Shown here: in pieces, positions 46,677 to 59,279 of the stretch
Position numbering within the stretch: position 1 is the first letter of the stretch
Layout of the letters: every line of letters starts with the position of its first letter
Source: Mariannaea sp. PMI_226
Lineage: Eukaryota > Ascomycota > Sordariomycetes > Hypocreales > Nectriaceae
Direction: 5' to 3'
Assembly: GCA_024336345.1 (NCBI GenBank)
Contig: JANFOG010000006.1
Span: forward strand, 434,001-498,000
DNA: 64,000 bases
The notes under the pieces: model-generated
The model's input: the letters and a program-made list of their open reading frames with translations, nothing else
Databases searched by the model: none
What the model was told of the DNA's origin: nothing
Program-made: the position numbers and the translations under genes

Positions 46677-47431
46677 CAGTTGGAAGAGATTTGGAAAAAA
46701 AAAATAAAAGGTAATAACAAAAGGACAATTACAGATGGAATTGGGCCAAGAGGCTGGGTTCCATGCCTCAATTCTGCAGTAAACGAGATGTAAATAACAA
46801 AGTCTAAGTGGTCAACAAAAACCTACTCTCTTCAACTCAATCCTGCAATTACGAAGCGGTTCTGAGGGTGGACAAACGATCAGCTATATACATGAGGTCA
46901 TGATGGAGGAAAACCCCGTATTATTAATTACACCGATGGATTAGTTTTTTTTGGCGGTCCCCATGATCAGAGCCTAGCAACAGTCAATAGATCTCAAGGT
47001 GAATGGAGACTAGTTTCTTCTCTTGATTTTCGTTATTCCCACAGCCGATATCGCGGACCCCACACAATCAGTCACTGGTGTAAGGTTGAGGAAAAAGGAC
47101 TCTAGTTCAAGTCGGGTAGAAGGGGCATTAATTAAACTACGATTCGCCAATTAAGCTATGAATTAGGTAGAAAAGAGGAATTTCAACGGGCTTGAGTCTC
47201 CGTTGAGGGGCGATACGAAGATCGTTGTCAAATGCGAGGGATCAGGAGGCCTTCTCTGACGCCCTTTGACATACGCCCTTCGACGACAAGGTGCAGGTTG
47301 GGAATGAGTAATAGAATGGCGGGAAGAAGACGTAGTGTGGATTGTTGAAAGAGCCATTGGCGCCACCATTACCTAAGTTGCCAAGTTATATGCAAAGATA
47401 GCAAGCAAAACTAAAAGAGTAGGTATGAGAG

Positions 47432-47453
47432 AAAAAAAAAAAAAAAAAAAAAA
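47432..47453. repeat. Run of 22 A
   Basis: Uninterrupted homopolymer A lies 258 bases before a second long A run at 47712-47730. Confidence 0.9.
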
Positions 47454-47711
47454 CTCTGCTGGGTTCTCAATAGACTTACAGAATAGTCTATGGCCAAGTA
47501 CGTAAGTGTCACGGGGGAGCTCTTTAAATGGGGCCCCCCCGCCCCGGCGTCCTCCGGGCCGGTGCGGATGATTGCTGCGATGTGGGTGCAGAATGCGGAA
47601 GTTCTTAGGTGGGGGTATCAACGGTTCGGATCGGCATCGGCCAGGTTGCCGATAACCAGAGGGGGCCTCAATTTTTTGGGGTCTACATACCGACCATTTT
47701 ATCTTTTGCGC

Positions 47712-47730
47712 AAAAAAAAAAAAAAAAAAA
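47712..47730. repeat. Run of 19 A
   Basis: Uninterrupted homopolymer A follows directly after the TTTTGCGC half of a palindrome. Confidence 0.9.
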
Positions 47731-49583
47731 CGACCTCAAAACTCTGGAGAAATATGAGTACCATCATCTGCAAATGGAAATTTCGAATGTTCAACCTCCT
47801 TCTAATTTTACCGTCTTTCGCAATCGCAATTGTTCTGCTGGCCGGCGAGATAAGAGGATCCTCCGCGCCGAACTACCGTTCGCAGCGTACCCGAGGAAGC
47901 GTGCCCCATCCGAAGGCAGGCACATCCTCCGTGGCTCCGCTCCGATGGCCGGCAAAAAAAAATTAAAAAGTGTGGCATCTCTCTGCGCTCTCAGGTCCCC
48001 ACCCCTGGGCCTCGCTGCCTTCCCCTCTGGGTCGCAGGGCTTGAAAGTGGGCCCCCGTCTTCCCAACAAGGTTGTGTGGCAAGAGCGGGGTGGCGCATCG
48101 GTTCGCACACCGCCTCCTCACGTGGAAGGTTCCTTCCCCCTCCCCCTTCGCCCCCCCTCCTTGTTATTGACAGAAAAATGCGTCCATTGATAAGTCGTTA
48201 TTCGCCCATCCTCCCCATCATCCTTTGTTATTGTGCGCGACCGTCCGCCGGAATTAGCCCAAATTGGTCTGTTTTGCAACATTCACGCGTCCGCGCAAAC
48301 CAACCACAAAAAAGAGAGAAAAATTGTCAAATAAACAATACGCCATGCGCAACCAATCGCAAAACAGGACGTTTCAAAAATAAAAAATAAAGATAACAAA
48401 GGATGACGAGCTTGATTTCTTCCATCTGCGCGCAACAACATGATCAAACTTTATTCCCGATATTCTCCCTCTTCCAAATAAATAAATATGCTCTGTCGCT
48501 GCTGAATTGTTCCGCCTCATTTGATCAAGTCAATTCCTTTTACCCCTCCCTCTGGCCAATTTTTCTGCCGCGGGGTAGCAAATATGACGTAAAAAGCAAC
48601 AACAAAGTAAACGCGCTCATCCCTGTCAGGTCCACTTATTTAATCACGTGAAGCGCCTCGGCCCCTCCTTCCCGCACCTATAGCCAATCGGCTCTTGGAT
48701 ATTCCCCGCGTAGGCGAGCGCGGGAACGGCACGCTAGAGCCGAACTAGTATTAGCTCTATTTCAGGTGTATGACAGGGGATGAGGCGTTTCTTGGTGCTG
48801 CGAGAAGGTCTAGGTTAGGTTCAGCAAAAACGGCATCAGTAGACGGCATGCAGCTTGCGAATAAGGAGTATAATGCAGACAGCTCTTTGAGGCTTGTGAT
48901 GCGAAGATGATAATGGTAGTAGGTCCCATTGAATACATTTGCGCATGCTCTGGAACTTAGGTTTGTTGATTCGAGACTGAATTGTGATTGGCGGCAAATT
49001 TGCGACGATAATGATATCGGTCTCCTTCATTGCGAATAACCTGTCGCAGAAACCACAACATTACCAATTGGTTTCCAAGTACTTCAGATGAGGTGACAAA
49101 TGTCGAGTTTTGTATACGTACTACTAGCATCGCACCCCAAAACACGAATAGAATAGATCAAGTCAGATTTAACAATAGTTTCAGAAAGTGGCGTTAGAAT
49201 ACTTGAACTACAAAGCGTTATAGAGAGGCTGCGAAAAAACAAGACAACGAAAAATAAAAAGAATAAAAAGAAAAAAACCGAAAACCGAGATCAAAACATG
49301 CCGCCATCCGGATTTCACTCTTACTGTGCTGCACTGCCAGTAGACAAATTTCCGTAGCATCCAGACGTCCAAACCGCCAGCGCTCGCTGCTGGTGCCGCT
49401 CTTCAACCCACTCAGCCTTGCGAGTAAGTTGAGCAAATGGAAAACAACCACGACACCAATCGTATTTCCCGATCCCGCCCATCTAACCCGCCTGGATTTC
49501 TTTTTCCAACCCATTGCCGCCCAAATATGTCCTCATTCATTCACCTGACCCTTTTGTGTTTTTGTGGTGGTTTTTTTTTCTTC

Positions 49584-49606
49584 GTGTGTGTGTGTGTGTG
49601 TGTGTG
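49584..49606. repeat. GT microsatellite
   Basis: Eleven and a half tandem GT dinucleotides lie in the 3' flank of the Zn2Cys6 regulator gene. Confidence 0.9.
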
Positions 49607-50147
49607 CGTGTTTGTGCGAAATCCATGACCAGGCCACGATAGTGTCCATTGTCAAAGATAGAGAGTTTCCATAAGACAGAAGTGCAACTGTAATTGCAGC
49701 ACAAAAACTAGGTAACAACCATTGGAAATAATAAAAAAAGAATACGCGACAACTCCCTTTCATCTCCCCTTCCCGAACGCCAAATAAGGAGTGTAATGGT
49801 TCGTAACGACCGTCATAATTACATCCTCCTGGTCTCGTCATAATAAACCGCCTGCAGACCGGAACAATAAGAAAGGCGCACCGAAATTGCGCACGACTTG
49901 GGATCTTCGCTCCCCAGAAAACGGGTGGTAGACAAATGTGATTCAGACACGACACTCCGCCTTGGACGAGGATGCTTGAATTTCGATAAGGACTGATCAA
50001 GTCTCCAATGGTGACTTGCTACGCATCCTCGCGCAGGGCATCCGCACTCAACAATCCATGTTTCAGAGACGAGGCCTCCAGTAACGGTGCAATACTGCAT
50101 CGCTTCCGTTTTTTGCACCTCAACAGTGGTGATAACTGCCATCGCCC

Positions 50148-52128
50148 TTAGCGCTTGCGCTTCTTGGCCTTGTCAGCTACCATCGCACCAGCTGAGATGG
50201 GTGCAGCTGGTAGTAGGGCAGGCTGGGCCGGAGCAACAATTTCTTCTTTCTTGATGGGGACTCCCATATGGCGACCATATCGGCCCTTACGGCCATTGCC
50301 CTCATCTTCGCTGATGCATTGATCAGCAGACAGCCCTGCGTCACGGCACCGTCCACAAGGTCGTTGACGGTCGCAACCCTTCTTGCTTTTGCGGCATCGC
50401 TGGCATCGGGGCTTTGTCGACAAGTCAGGTTGCTCATCTTCACCAGAAATAGAAGGAACTTGTCCAGTGGAAGCAACAGACTGCTTTCGAGAAGGAGGCA
50501 TTGAGGCTGGCGACATAGGACCAGGAGCAGCGACGGGAGCCTTCTTGGTCTTGATGTTGGTTGCAGAGCGGGGCCCTTTGAATGCTTTGGATGCGGCGGG
50601 CTTTGAGATCGAGCCCGTGCTCTTGTGTTTTGGGGCCGGCTTACTCTTGGTTGTGGTCTTGGCCTTACCATTGGAGATAATAGAATCATCCTCGTAGTCT
50701 GCGTCGTCACCACTGACCTCAACGTTGTCAGGGGGAGGCATGAAGTGAGACTCAGTGGTTGGGAAAACCTTGCTGACAGTACTGGGTGCTTCCAGCTTCT
50801 GGCGACGAGCAGGGGGAAGCTCAGACTCGCTATCACTGTCACCGTCGCTGGTTGCGCCGGTGGAGGAAGCGGCATCAGCCCGTCCGCTGAATGTATCATC
50901 GAGGGTTGACGCAGAAGTTCGGCCATGGGAGATATTGGACATCTCGCCAAGCCGCATCAACTGAATGGCAACGTCTTTGTCTTCCTCAGACATGCAGCTG
51001 CCAACAGTGGGATCGGGAGTAGGGAGAATCCCCATTGCGCTGCCATTGCTGGCATAGCCGATGCTTCCACGGGCACTGCGACGACCATCAGGGCCAGGTG
51101 TGGCATACACGTTGCCATGCATGTTGTTACTATATCCCTGCGGCGACTGCATCGGGCGGGGGTTCGAGAAAGGGTTTTGCCCGCGCTGCACAAACGGCGC
51201 CGCAGGCCTATGAGGTTCGACACGACGAGCGGGAGAAACAGAGGGATTCGACGTAGCAGCCGGCATCTGAGGAGGCGCAAACAAGGGAAGCTCCTGTTGC
51301 CGAAGACGCAGTCAGTATTCTGCTAGGATGTTGCACACCCTCAAGCAAGTATCCACTTACCGAACTTTCGAATTTGGCTCTCTTTCGGCGACCGCCTTCG
51401 ACAATATTCTCAACGCTAATGTCAGTGGTGCCGAGCTGCTCTTTGTTCTTGCCAGAAGTTGAGCTAGGCGCATTATCGCCGCTGCTGTATCCGTTCATGC
51501 TTTCACTGTAGCTGTCCGCGTGGCTTCGGGCGGTCGCCGAAACCCGGTTCTTGGAGGAGCGAGAACGGCCATTCTTGCCGTTTGTGCTCGTAGAAGCACT
51601 CCGCCGACCCCGGCCAGTGTTAGGGGAAGGGCTGCGTCTCCGCGACGAGCGAGAGCTAGGCCTTGACATCTCCTGCGCAAAGCGCTGCTCTTGGTGGCCA
51701 TGGTAAGGATTTGTACCATAGAAGCTTTGAGGGCCCACAGGGCCGGAGTGGTAGGAGTGACTGTAAGTGGCGGGATTGGGAGGCTCTTCAATAACTCGTA
51801 CGTAGACGATCATGTTATTGCGGAAGTTCTCATATCGAGCGATGAGGGTGTTTCCATGCTCATCCTCAAAACTGACTCCCTTTGATCCGGTCGGGCCCGA
51901 GTACAGACCATAGAAATTCTTGACAGTGGTCACAATCGAGTCAGTCGTATCGTGAGGGTATATTTGCACTCGCATGGGCAAGCGCGCACGATATTGGGGA
52001 GAGTCAAGGAAGAGGAGCTCGAATGCGACATTCTTAGGGGTGGGCGTTTGTTGGGGTGAGACACTGCCGCCGTTGGAGGAAGCCCCCGAACCGCCGGCAG
52101 CGGTGTTCATGGGTGACATGGAGGCCAT
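50148..52128 (-). CDS. Putative regulator with ubiquitin-like N-terminus and C-terminal Zn2Cys6 cluster
   Basis: Two exons (52128-51361 and 51293-50148) give 637 residues. After 30 disordered residues, residues about 32-115 form a compact segment (NVAFELLFLDSPQYRARLPM, TTDSIVTTVKNFYGLY, VSFEDEHGNTLIARYENF, MIVYVRVIEE) that looks like a beta-grasp (ubiquitin/PB1-like) fold. A long Ser/Arg-rich disordered middle follows. The zinc cluster is near the C-terminus: Cys553, 556, 563, 569, 572 and 582, spaced C-x2-C-x6-C-x5-C-x2-C-x9-C, followed by basic residues and a KKRKR end that could be a nuclear signal. No fungal-specific TF (MHR) domain is seen. It vaguely recalls Aspergillus proteins annotated OefC; that is from memory and untested. 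DNA binding is inferred. Long gene-free flanks on both sides fit a developmental regulator. Confidence 0.85.
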
Positions 52129-54702
52129 TGTGTGCGAATGAGGGATGATATTGTGTTTCGATGGAAAAGGGCGTGGAAGATAGAAGAGGAGGATATATGT
52201 AGTGGGAAAGTAAACGGCGGGTGAGGCCTTTGCCTGTGGCGGACCGAGCCGGACCCTGGAAGGTAGGTCTTACTGAACAGGACGTTCGACAGAGTAAATC
52301 TGCGGCCTGGCGCCAAACAGAAAGAACGATGCGAATCCCCGCTAGATGATGTCGGGCTACTCAATAGATTTGAATAGCCGTATCACCATGTATGGTGTTG
52401 GCGGTAAGCGCCAACTTGGTGGTGGTCTTCTCTCGGATCTGCGAGAGAGTGTATCGGAGAGTGTGCGCAGAGGAAGACGACGAGGGTATTTGGAGCGAAA
52501 GCGACGACGGGGAGAGGCACTAAAGATGGCATCGAGACGTATTAGCAGCTGAAAGATGGCCCCAAGCAAGGGGAAGAGCCTTGATGGCGATGAAATCGGG
52601 ATACCGATTCGGGGGGAAGTTGGGGATGGGCCAAGAGACCAGCGCTCGCTCAGACAGGTGCTGGACTTTGGGGTCTCAAATTGGGGACTGTGACAAAGGA
52701 CATTTGACGTACAGGGTGGGAAGATATGGCGGGTTAGAGTAAAGATTGGGACTCAGAGCTGATCGCGCACCAAGATCTCGTCGTTGGGACTTATCAGGGA
52801 TGTCGAGAGTTGGTCTTGGAGAGGAGGTGGCGGCGACGACGCTGAACAGAGATGTGCATGAGGAAAAGAGGAGCCAGGCCAGAGGTTGAACGATAGGTTT
52901 TGTCGCTGCCGAACTGGGCTCTTCACTAACATGGACTGGACTTGGACTTGGCCTGGCGCTGGGCCTCAAATCTCGACTGAATCGCCTCAAAATTACACTG
53001 GACCCAGGGGCTTTCGCCTCACTGAGGGCCTGGAGCTGGTGAGCTTCAGGGGAAGTTGCGCTATCGTTACAGGGCGCTACGATCGCTGGAAGCAGCAGGC
53101 AAGCTTCAGGACATAACTACCTAACCTAGGTACCTAAAATGATGGAATTACCAACCCTTGGGAGGGTGCGCGGGCGGGTGGTCAGGCCCTCAGCGAGCAG
53201 GGATCGCTGTTGGGGGACCCTTGCCCACTCTTTCCACAGCCCGGACAGTTCGGTCTGGCGCTCAAGTCCAGGTAGAAATAATGATTGCTTTTATCTCGAA
53301 CATGGCGATACAAAGGAGACGAATGGGTAAACGAAAAGCAAAAAAAAAAACAACCCCGAAACTAAAAATAAAATAAAATAAATAAAAACAAAGTGACTTG
53401 GCTTGTTCTCAGTCTGGTGTGTGCGCACAAGTTTTGTGTGCGGTGTGAATGTACGTGTGTGAATAACTAACCGCCTCCCGTCCACTCAACCCTACTCTAT
53501 GACTTTCCACAACGCTCGGCGCATACCAGAACCTAGGTAGCTACTTTGTTACATGACTGATGACTTGCCTACGTCCTCTCTCTTGCTCTCCAATCCCCGA
53601 ACCTGTGGTGCGTGTGGGTTACGGTGTCAGTGTGGATTCTGTGCGTTGCGCCAAAAGAGACACCAGCCCCCAGACGGGGCCCAGGACGGAACGAGACGAA
53701 TCCAGCCCAAAGGCTCCAAACGCAAGAGAGATTCATACCGCCCATCATGCACCTATCTTATTTTCTTCCTCCTTGTCCTTCCTGTCTTCCTATTCTCTAT
53801 CCGCTTCTGCACGAGGGCTGACATGAACTTGGATGGAGTGGCGTACCCGGGGGGGGGAGGGGACGAACAACGATGAGAACGGAAAAGGACAAGAAAGCCT
53901 TGCTAGGGCCCGGTAGTCAATGTCGATCCCCGGCAGCAGTAATACGGTGATGATGGGCCCAGATCATGGCATGGTGGTGGGTGCCAAATGCAACAAAACT
54001 GGATTCTTCCATTCCCCGTCCGATGCGTGAGAGTCTTCTTGATACCCTATTGCTGTAGTTTGGCAATCGTCGCAACACACATACGCGCGCACACATACAC
54101 GCACACGGAACGAGATAGTGTAGTAAATGATGAGACAAGGGACGAGAGGCGATAGTCACGGCGATACTATAGCATATGGAGGGACCCTCAGATCCTCCAG
54201 CGTTCTTGCGCCCAGCTGTAGGCTTCATCTCAAATCCCACTCAGACCCTTTGCCAGGAGAGACACCGGGACGGGGAAGTGACCCGATCGCCGCCAAGACG
54301 TCGCGCATGGTGATAGGTACCAGTCTTCATTCAACAATACCTTACCTACGTATCTACCTGAGGTTACATGCAGTGGTAAGTCGCAAGGACGAATTCTTCG
54401 CAACACAAAGAGACCATCATCCATTGACCCGTCTATACCGTCTGTGGCGCACAGCTAGAGCAGTCATTCGAGTGATCAACAGCAACTGCATTTCTCGTTA
54501 ACTTACTACGGAGTAGCGACATCCTTTTGTCTCCCCCAAAGAGCCCTAGTTCCGCTAGGCGCCAAAAGACCACCTAGGGTAGATAGCAGCAGCCAACAAT
54601 AATTCGTACATATGTCGGAACGTCCATTTCAACATGGTCGGGCACCTAGCCCCTCTTTGAGATAAAAAAGACGTTTCCCTGACCCATTCTCCGCCTTTTG
54701 TG

Positions 54703-54712
54703 TTTGCGCAAA
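54703..54712. promoter_or_regulatory. Palindrome TTTGCGCAAA
   Basis: This perfect 10-bp palindrome is the strongest member of a cluster of TTGCGC/GCGCAA hexamers between 54703 and 58363. A closely related 12-bp palindrome, TTTTGCGCAAAA, sits at 47704-47715 on the other side of the regulator gene. It resembles the C/EBP-type bZIP site; the binding protein here is unknown. Confidence 0.35.
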
Positions 54713-54913
54713 GGCCGAGGAACCCGTCGCATGTTGCAATTATCTGATTGCGTGTGTGCGCCTTCATCTCTTCTCTATTTCTTATAGTCTGGCGCAAGCT
54801 GTGGCGAGCTGTCGCCATTCCACGGTGGAGCGGATAGAGAGACATTTTTCCGTGGAGGGAATTCCCGTTAGCTCAACAAGCTACGGAAGCTACGAATCGG
54901 CCCAAGGACAGAT

Positions 54914-54964
54914 GCACACACACGCACACACACGCACACACACATACTGTCTCTCTCTCTCTCT
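54914..54964. repeat. CA-rich and CT microsatellites
   Basis: CA dinucleotides interrupted by CG are followed, after a short gap, by a CT repeat. Confidence 0.85.
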
Positions 54965-57900
54965 TTTGCGCGCATACACACGTATACGTACAAGCCTGCT
55001 CGGTCGCATTTTACCGTCGCAAACATCCCAACACAAATGCGACAGGGTCCTAGTAGCTAAGCCTGCAGACGCCTTATTACATAGTCTTGCTATTGATCTG
55101 TTTTGCGACGCTCTTACCCCGGACACTTTGGCTCATCCGCTCTTGGTGTCGTCCACACCAAGACACAAAACATGACCAATGATGGATGTTTATAGTAAAA
55201 GGACCCTTGACAGAGTCGTGCGCTTCTCCCAGCCACTCTGGGTAACTCCCGTCGATGCGTGGACGCACAGAAATCGCCGGCTCGAGGACTTGTGAAAGCT
55301 GCCATCTGGTTAGCCAGATACCTGGAAGTTGGGAGTTTGTCTTCTCCCCCCCATGTTGAATGGCGGCGGCTTTTGTTCCAATGGTTGCCTGTCTATACAC
55401 ACCCGATTCATAGACACTAAAGTATTTCCTTCTTGCGACAGAGAAGCGATGGAGTATTGCTATGCGCGCGCAAATCTCATTAACTGTCGCTCATCTCCTG
55501 TATTCCACTTGTTGTCAATAATTAGCTTGGTCGATTTGCGCGCGTGGTTCATTCGATGCGGCATCCGTCGACGACAGCCAATCGAGCGGCGTCCATGCCG
55601 GCCACAATCGACGCCCGCTTGGCTTCACACAAATACAACGGGGGAATCGGCCGGGAGTAATCCCATCTCGCAAGATCAATAATCCTCCCCCCCCTTGCCC
55701 CTCCAACCCCCCAAAATCATTAGGACCTTGTTTTGATTGTGCGCCCAATGAAACCGCCGTAAGGGAAAAAAAAAAGCATTTCACGGGGCGGAGAAAGAGA
55801 TACGAATGCTTGAAACCAAGTTGGTGTGTTGTGTCATCTGACTGGCTGAGCTGAAATGCGATGGGGGATGTTGACATATCCACGTTTTGCGCCAAGCTGC
55901 ATTTACGACTCAGCCATGTTCGATTACATGCGAAAAATAGCCTTTAAGTCTTCATTTTCTATTCTCTTGGAGATTGCAACGTAATTTTCGCCTAAAGCTA
56001 ATGGAAACATTCTGTCTACTGTCGAGCGCATGACTCTGAAGCAAGGGGAACATCCCCAAAGCGCCCTAAAAAGACGAGACTGGTGAGGCCAAGAGAGCGT
56101 CAATGAAAAGGGCTCTGGCACACGCCCCCTCGCTCCTTCATGCCCCTAATCCATTCATAAGCTTGTCCCGATGTTTAGAAGTCCCAACTTGGATCCTCTT
56201 TACTGGTTTCATTTTGATTCATCCGGACGGCTTCGGCTTCCTTCACTGCTTCAGGCAGTTGGGCATTTTCTCACCTCGAATGAATGACCTCGTAGTGATC
56301 TGTTACTGGTGTGCGAAATGGAGCTTGGCCACATCGCCGACCGTCCTATTGTTTCAGTCTAGACTTCGCAGCTGCGCTCGCACGGCGCACATTCATAGTG
56401 GATGAATGGCTGGGGCGCCATTGGATGGAAGCAGCATTTTGCTTTGGGAGCAGGTGGCATTGTCAACTTGGCCATCTCCAGCATATATCCGTATCGTACT
56501 ACTACATACTTTCGACGTGATTTGCTCTGGCCCAAACGGAGAGTGAACGATTCTGATCTTATTTTGCTTGTCAAACTCATACACTGGGGTGAAAGACTAG
56601 GAAGCACCTATGGACAGGGGCCGTTTCGCATCGGGAAAACGGGGAGAGAATGCGCCAAAGAGTCACACTTTTTTACCATTCATGAGAGTCGCATAATCGG
56701 CCATTGCGCAGATTAGGTCCAGGGAAGCGGGGGGAGCACGGGGAAAGAAAGCAAACTCCTTCTGTGCGCAAGCCAAAAGGCAGTTGCATCGTCTAAAGAG
56801 GAAGCGTTCCGGGAGGATCAATGATCATTGAATGCTTGTTGAATGTGTCCCACGAGGTTGAGGTGCGATGATGGAGCATGACGCTTGCGCGCTGTCACCG
56901 CCGCCCCGCTCAGCTTGGATGCGCTGGCGCAAAAAAATGGTCAACAACGGAATGCGACCGCAACGTCGTTACTGTTCTCCGAATCAATCACTTGTCGCAG
57001 CCCAGTCCAGTTCGACTGGGCCATCTGGTCGCCTTTTACTCCCTGTTTTTGACCCTGTCTGGAACAAAATTTGTACAGTATCTCTCTCGATCTGTACTGG
57101 CTGGTTATCGTTTTCGCCGATGGGGACGAGTCAGATGTGCCGACGTCAGCTCGTGATTTGCACATGGTCCTGGCTTGGAGGCCCCAGATACTCCTTGATT
57201 GCGATGCCGACATCCAATGGCAAGACTAGCGCACACAGCAACGTGAACTTACGGTGTGTGTCTGTGTATCAATAATTAGCCAACCTGCCGAACTTGATCG
57301 TGGTCGAAGGATGCAAGGCCTCTCTTGCGGAGACCAAAAGGGTAGGCCCAAACAGACCTGAAGAGGTCATGTCTGATATTCTACGCGGTCCATTTCGTCA
57401 ATGCGATCTGCGCCAATTCCTGCGGACTGGACAATATTCAAACTAATGGCAAGATTGCACTCTAATTACGAATTACAGCTTCTTACCATGCTCGAGCGTA
57501 GATGCATATAGGGTATCGTCATGTCCAGCGCTGTGGCGATCGCTAGATGCGTGTTGATGTTGGTGCGACAAACCACTTGCTTTCCCACCAATAGCTTTCC
57601 GAGCAATCCGTCGCAACTCCGGCGACTTATTAATTGTGCGTTTTTGATGCGATCGAAACCTTAGTCTCAAGGGAGTCGCCAAACTGTACAGACTACTCGG
57701 TACGAGTTTGGCCTTTGTCAACAAAGAATCCATACAAACATCCTCGTTGCCACAAGGGTTCAGCGCAAATCGCAAGCGAGAGTCGACTGCGTCGCAAAGC
57801 TGAGGAGATGCTGAGCTGGTCATAGCAAGAGAATCTTGAGCTGCAATGCATATGATCGATTACATGGAACGGGTTGCATATCCTTATTGGTAGGACACTG

Positions 57901-59262
57901 GATATACATAGGGTAGACGATAAAGATTTTTCTTTTGCGCACAGGATTTGCGAGGGATTGGTGATTGCACTAGTTGAAAGGGTGTTCCACCATGATAGCC
58001 AGCGGGTTGGACCGGACCGAGTTGTGTATTGCCGTGGCCCGTTTTCGGGCGCATCTTGATGGTGTCCCATAGGCACCTGGAGGAAAAATGATTCTTTCAA
58101 ACTAGGAATGACTTATCGGTTGAATTAAATCACAGAAAGAAGACATGAGCGAGTGAATACATCGCGCTAGGGATAGGATATCATCAAGATTCCATCAGAT
58201 CGGGTGATTCTGACGGTGAGGTACAGCGGCCTTGCTCGAACAACGAAGATTGTGGCGTTGGATTGGGTTCAATGCAGCTTGCGTGGCGGCCGGAGGAGGG
58301 GCCATGCCACCCACTATGAACGAGTGGATGTCAGCGTCCCCCGCAGGATGGGTTCGTGCGCAACCTGTTCTGACGGCTTCTTGCGAAAGGCGAACGCTGG
58401 TAGTGAAGTGAGAACATGATTTGAGGTAAAACGCAGACTTGTCTGAATCTCCCTTGCGAACCATTACCTTACAACGTGTTCCTGTCGTGAGTATGCTGTC
58501 CCGTAATGATGTGATGAAACCGCCAGTGCTAGACTCGGCCAAGCGCGACTATCGTTGCAGCAGTTCGAGACTCCGGCTCTGTAGATTGGATGACGATCGA
58601 CTTTCTCGCGCGCGCAGAGATTCAATGTCTCGGTGTGATCGGAGAGTATTGACTAAATGCGGCTCCCTTGGGGAATTTGGTTGCGACGAAGTCTCAGGGC
58701 GGGATTAATTATGTGTGCAGGTCGCAAAATGATATTGCTGGGCACGGGAGTGGGCTCTCATAATGTGGTATTTGCAGAGCCAATCACGTGATAGCGTGAT
58801 TCGATCGTGGGAAGGATGCGGCCATTCTAGCGCGATGGGAGAATACGACCGGGACGACGCATCAACGTCGCATTACACAGTGCATGAAGATTAATGGGCC
58901 ACTTTATAGGTCTCTTGGAAATGATGCTACAGCAGTTCATACTTGGATGGAAGACTTTACTATCTCTCAAGGCCAGAACGTAGTTTTTATTATTTTTATT
59001 TTTACTTTGAGAGTAAGTAATATTTAGGTTTCAGTGAGACGCGGCAAGTTCAGCAAGTAGCTGAAGCAGGAATAGCTCCGTTTATCCTGAGCTTGGCCTT
59101 TGGATAAACTTGCATAGGGACCGTTATTCTTTCATGGTTGTCTGGACAACCCGCATTCATCCTCGCACCAACCCTATTGTGGCACGTGCACCACATACCT
59201 GACAATAGGTACGGAGTACCTAGGTACCTATGTTATTTCCCTGCAAACTTGAGAGGCTCACG

Positions 59263-59279
59263 CACACACACACACACAC
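59263..59279. repeat. CA microsatellite
   Basis: About eight tandem CA dinucleotides lie about 1 kb upstream of the cyclin B start. Confidence 0.85.

Larger units (their letters stand above)
46677..50147. other. Gene-free region between the MFS gene and the Zn2Cys6 regulator
   Basis: These 3.5 kb have no supported gene. They contain the MFS promoter at the left, two long A runs (47432-47453 and 47712-47730), the palindrome TTTTGCGCAAAA (47704-47715), four further TTGCGC/GCGCAA hexamers up to 49892, a CCAAT-type sequence near 48685, and a GT microsatellite. The right end is the 3' flank of the regulator. A non-coding transcript is possible but unproven. Confidence 0.45.

Noticed and set aside
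54127..55895. Several 95-140-codon frames on both strands upstream of the regulator
   Set aside because: They overlap on opposite strands, are shaped by CA/CT microsatellites and show no protein-like constraint.
56868..57275. 135-codon plus-strand open frame in the 8.2-kb region
   Set aside because: Overlapped by other frames of similar length and without motifs; best explained as chance.
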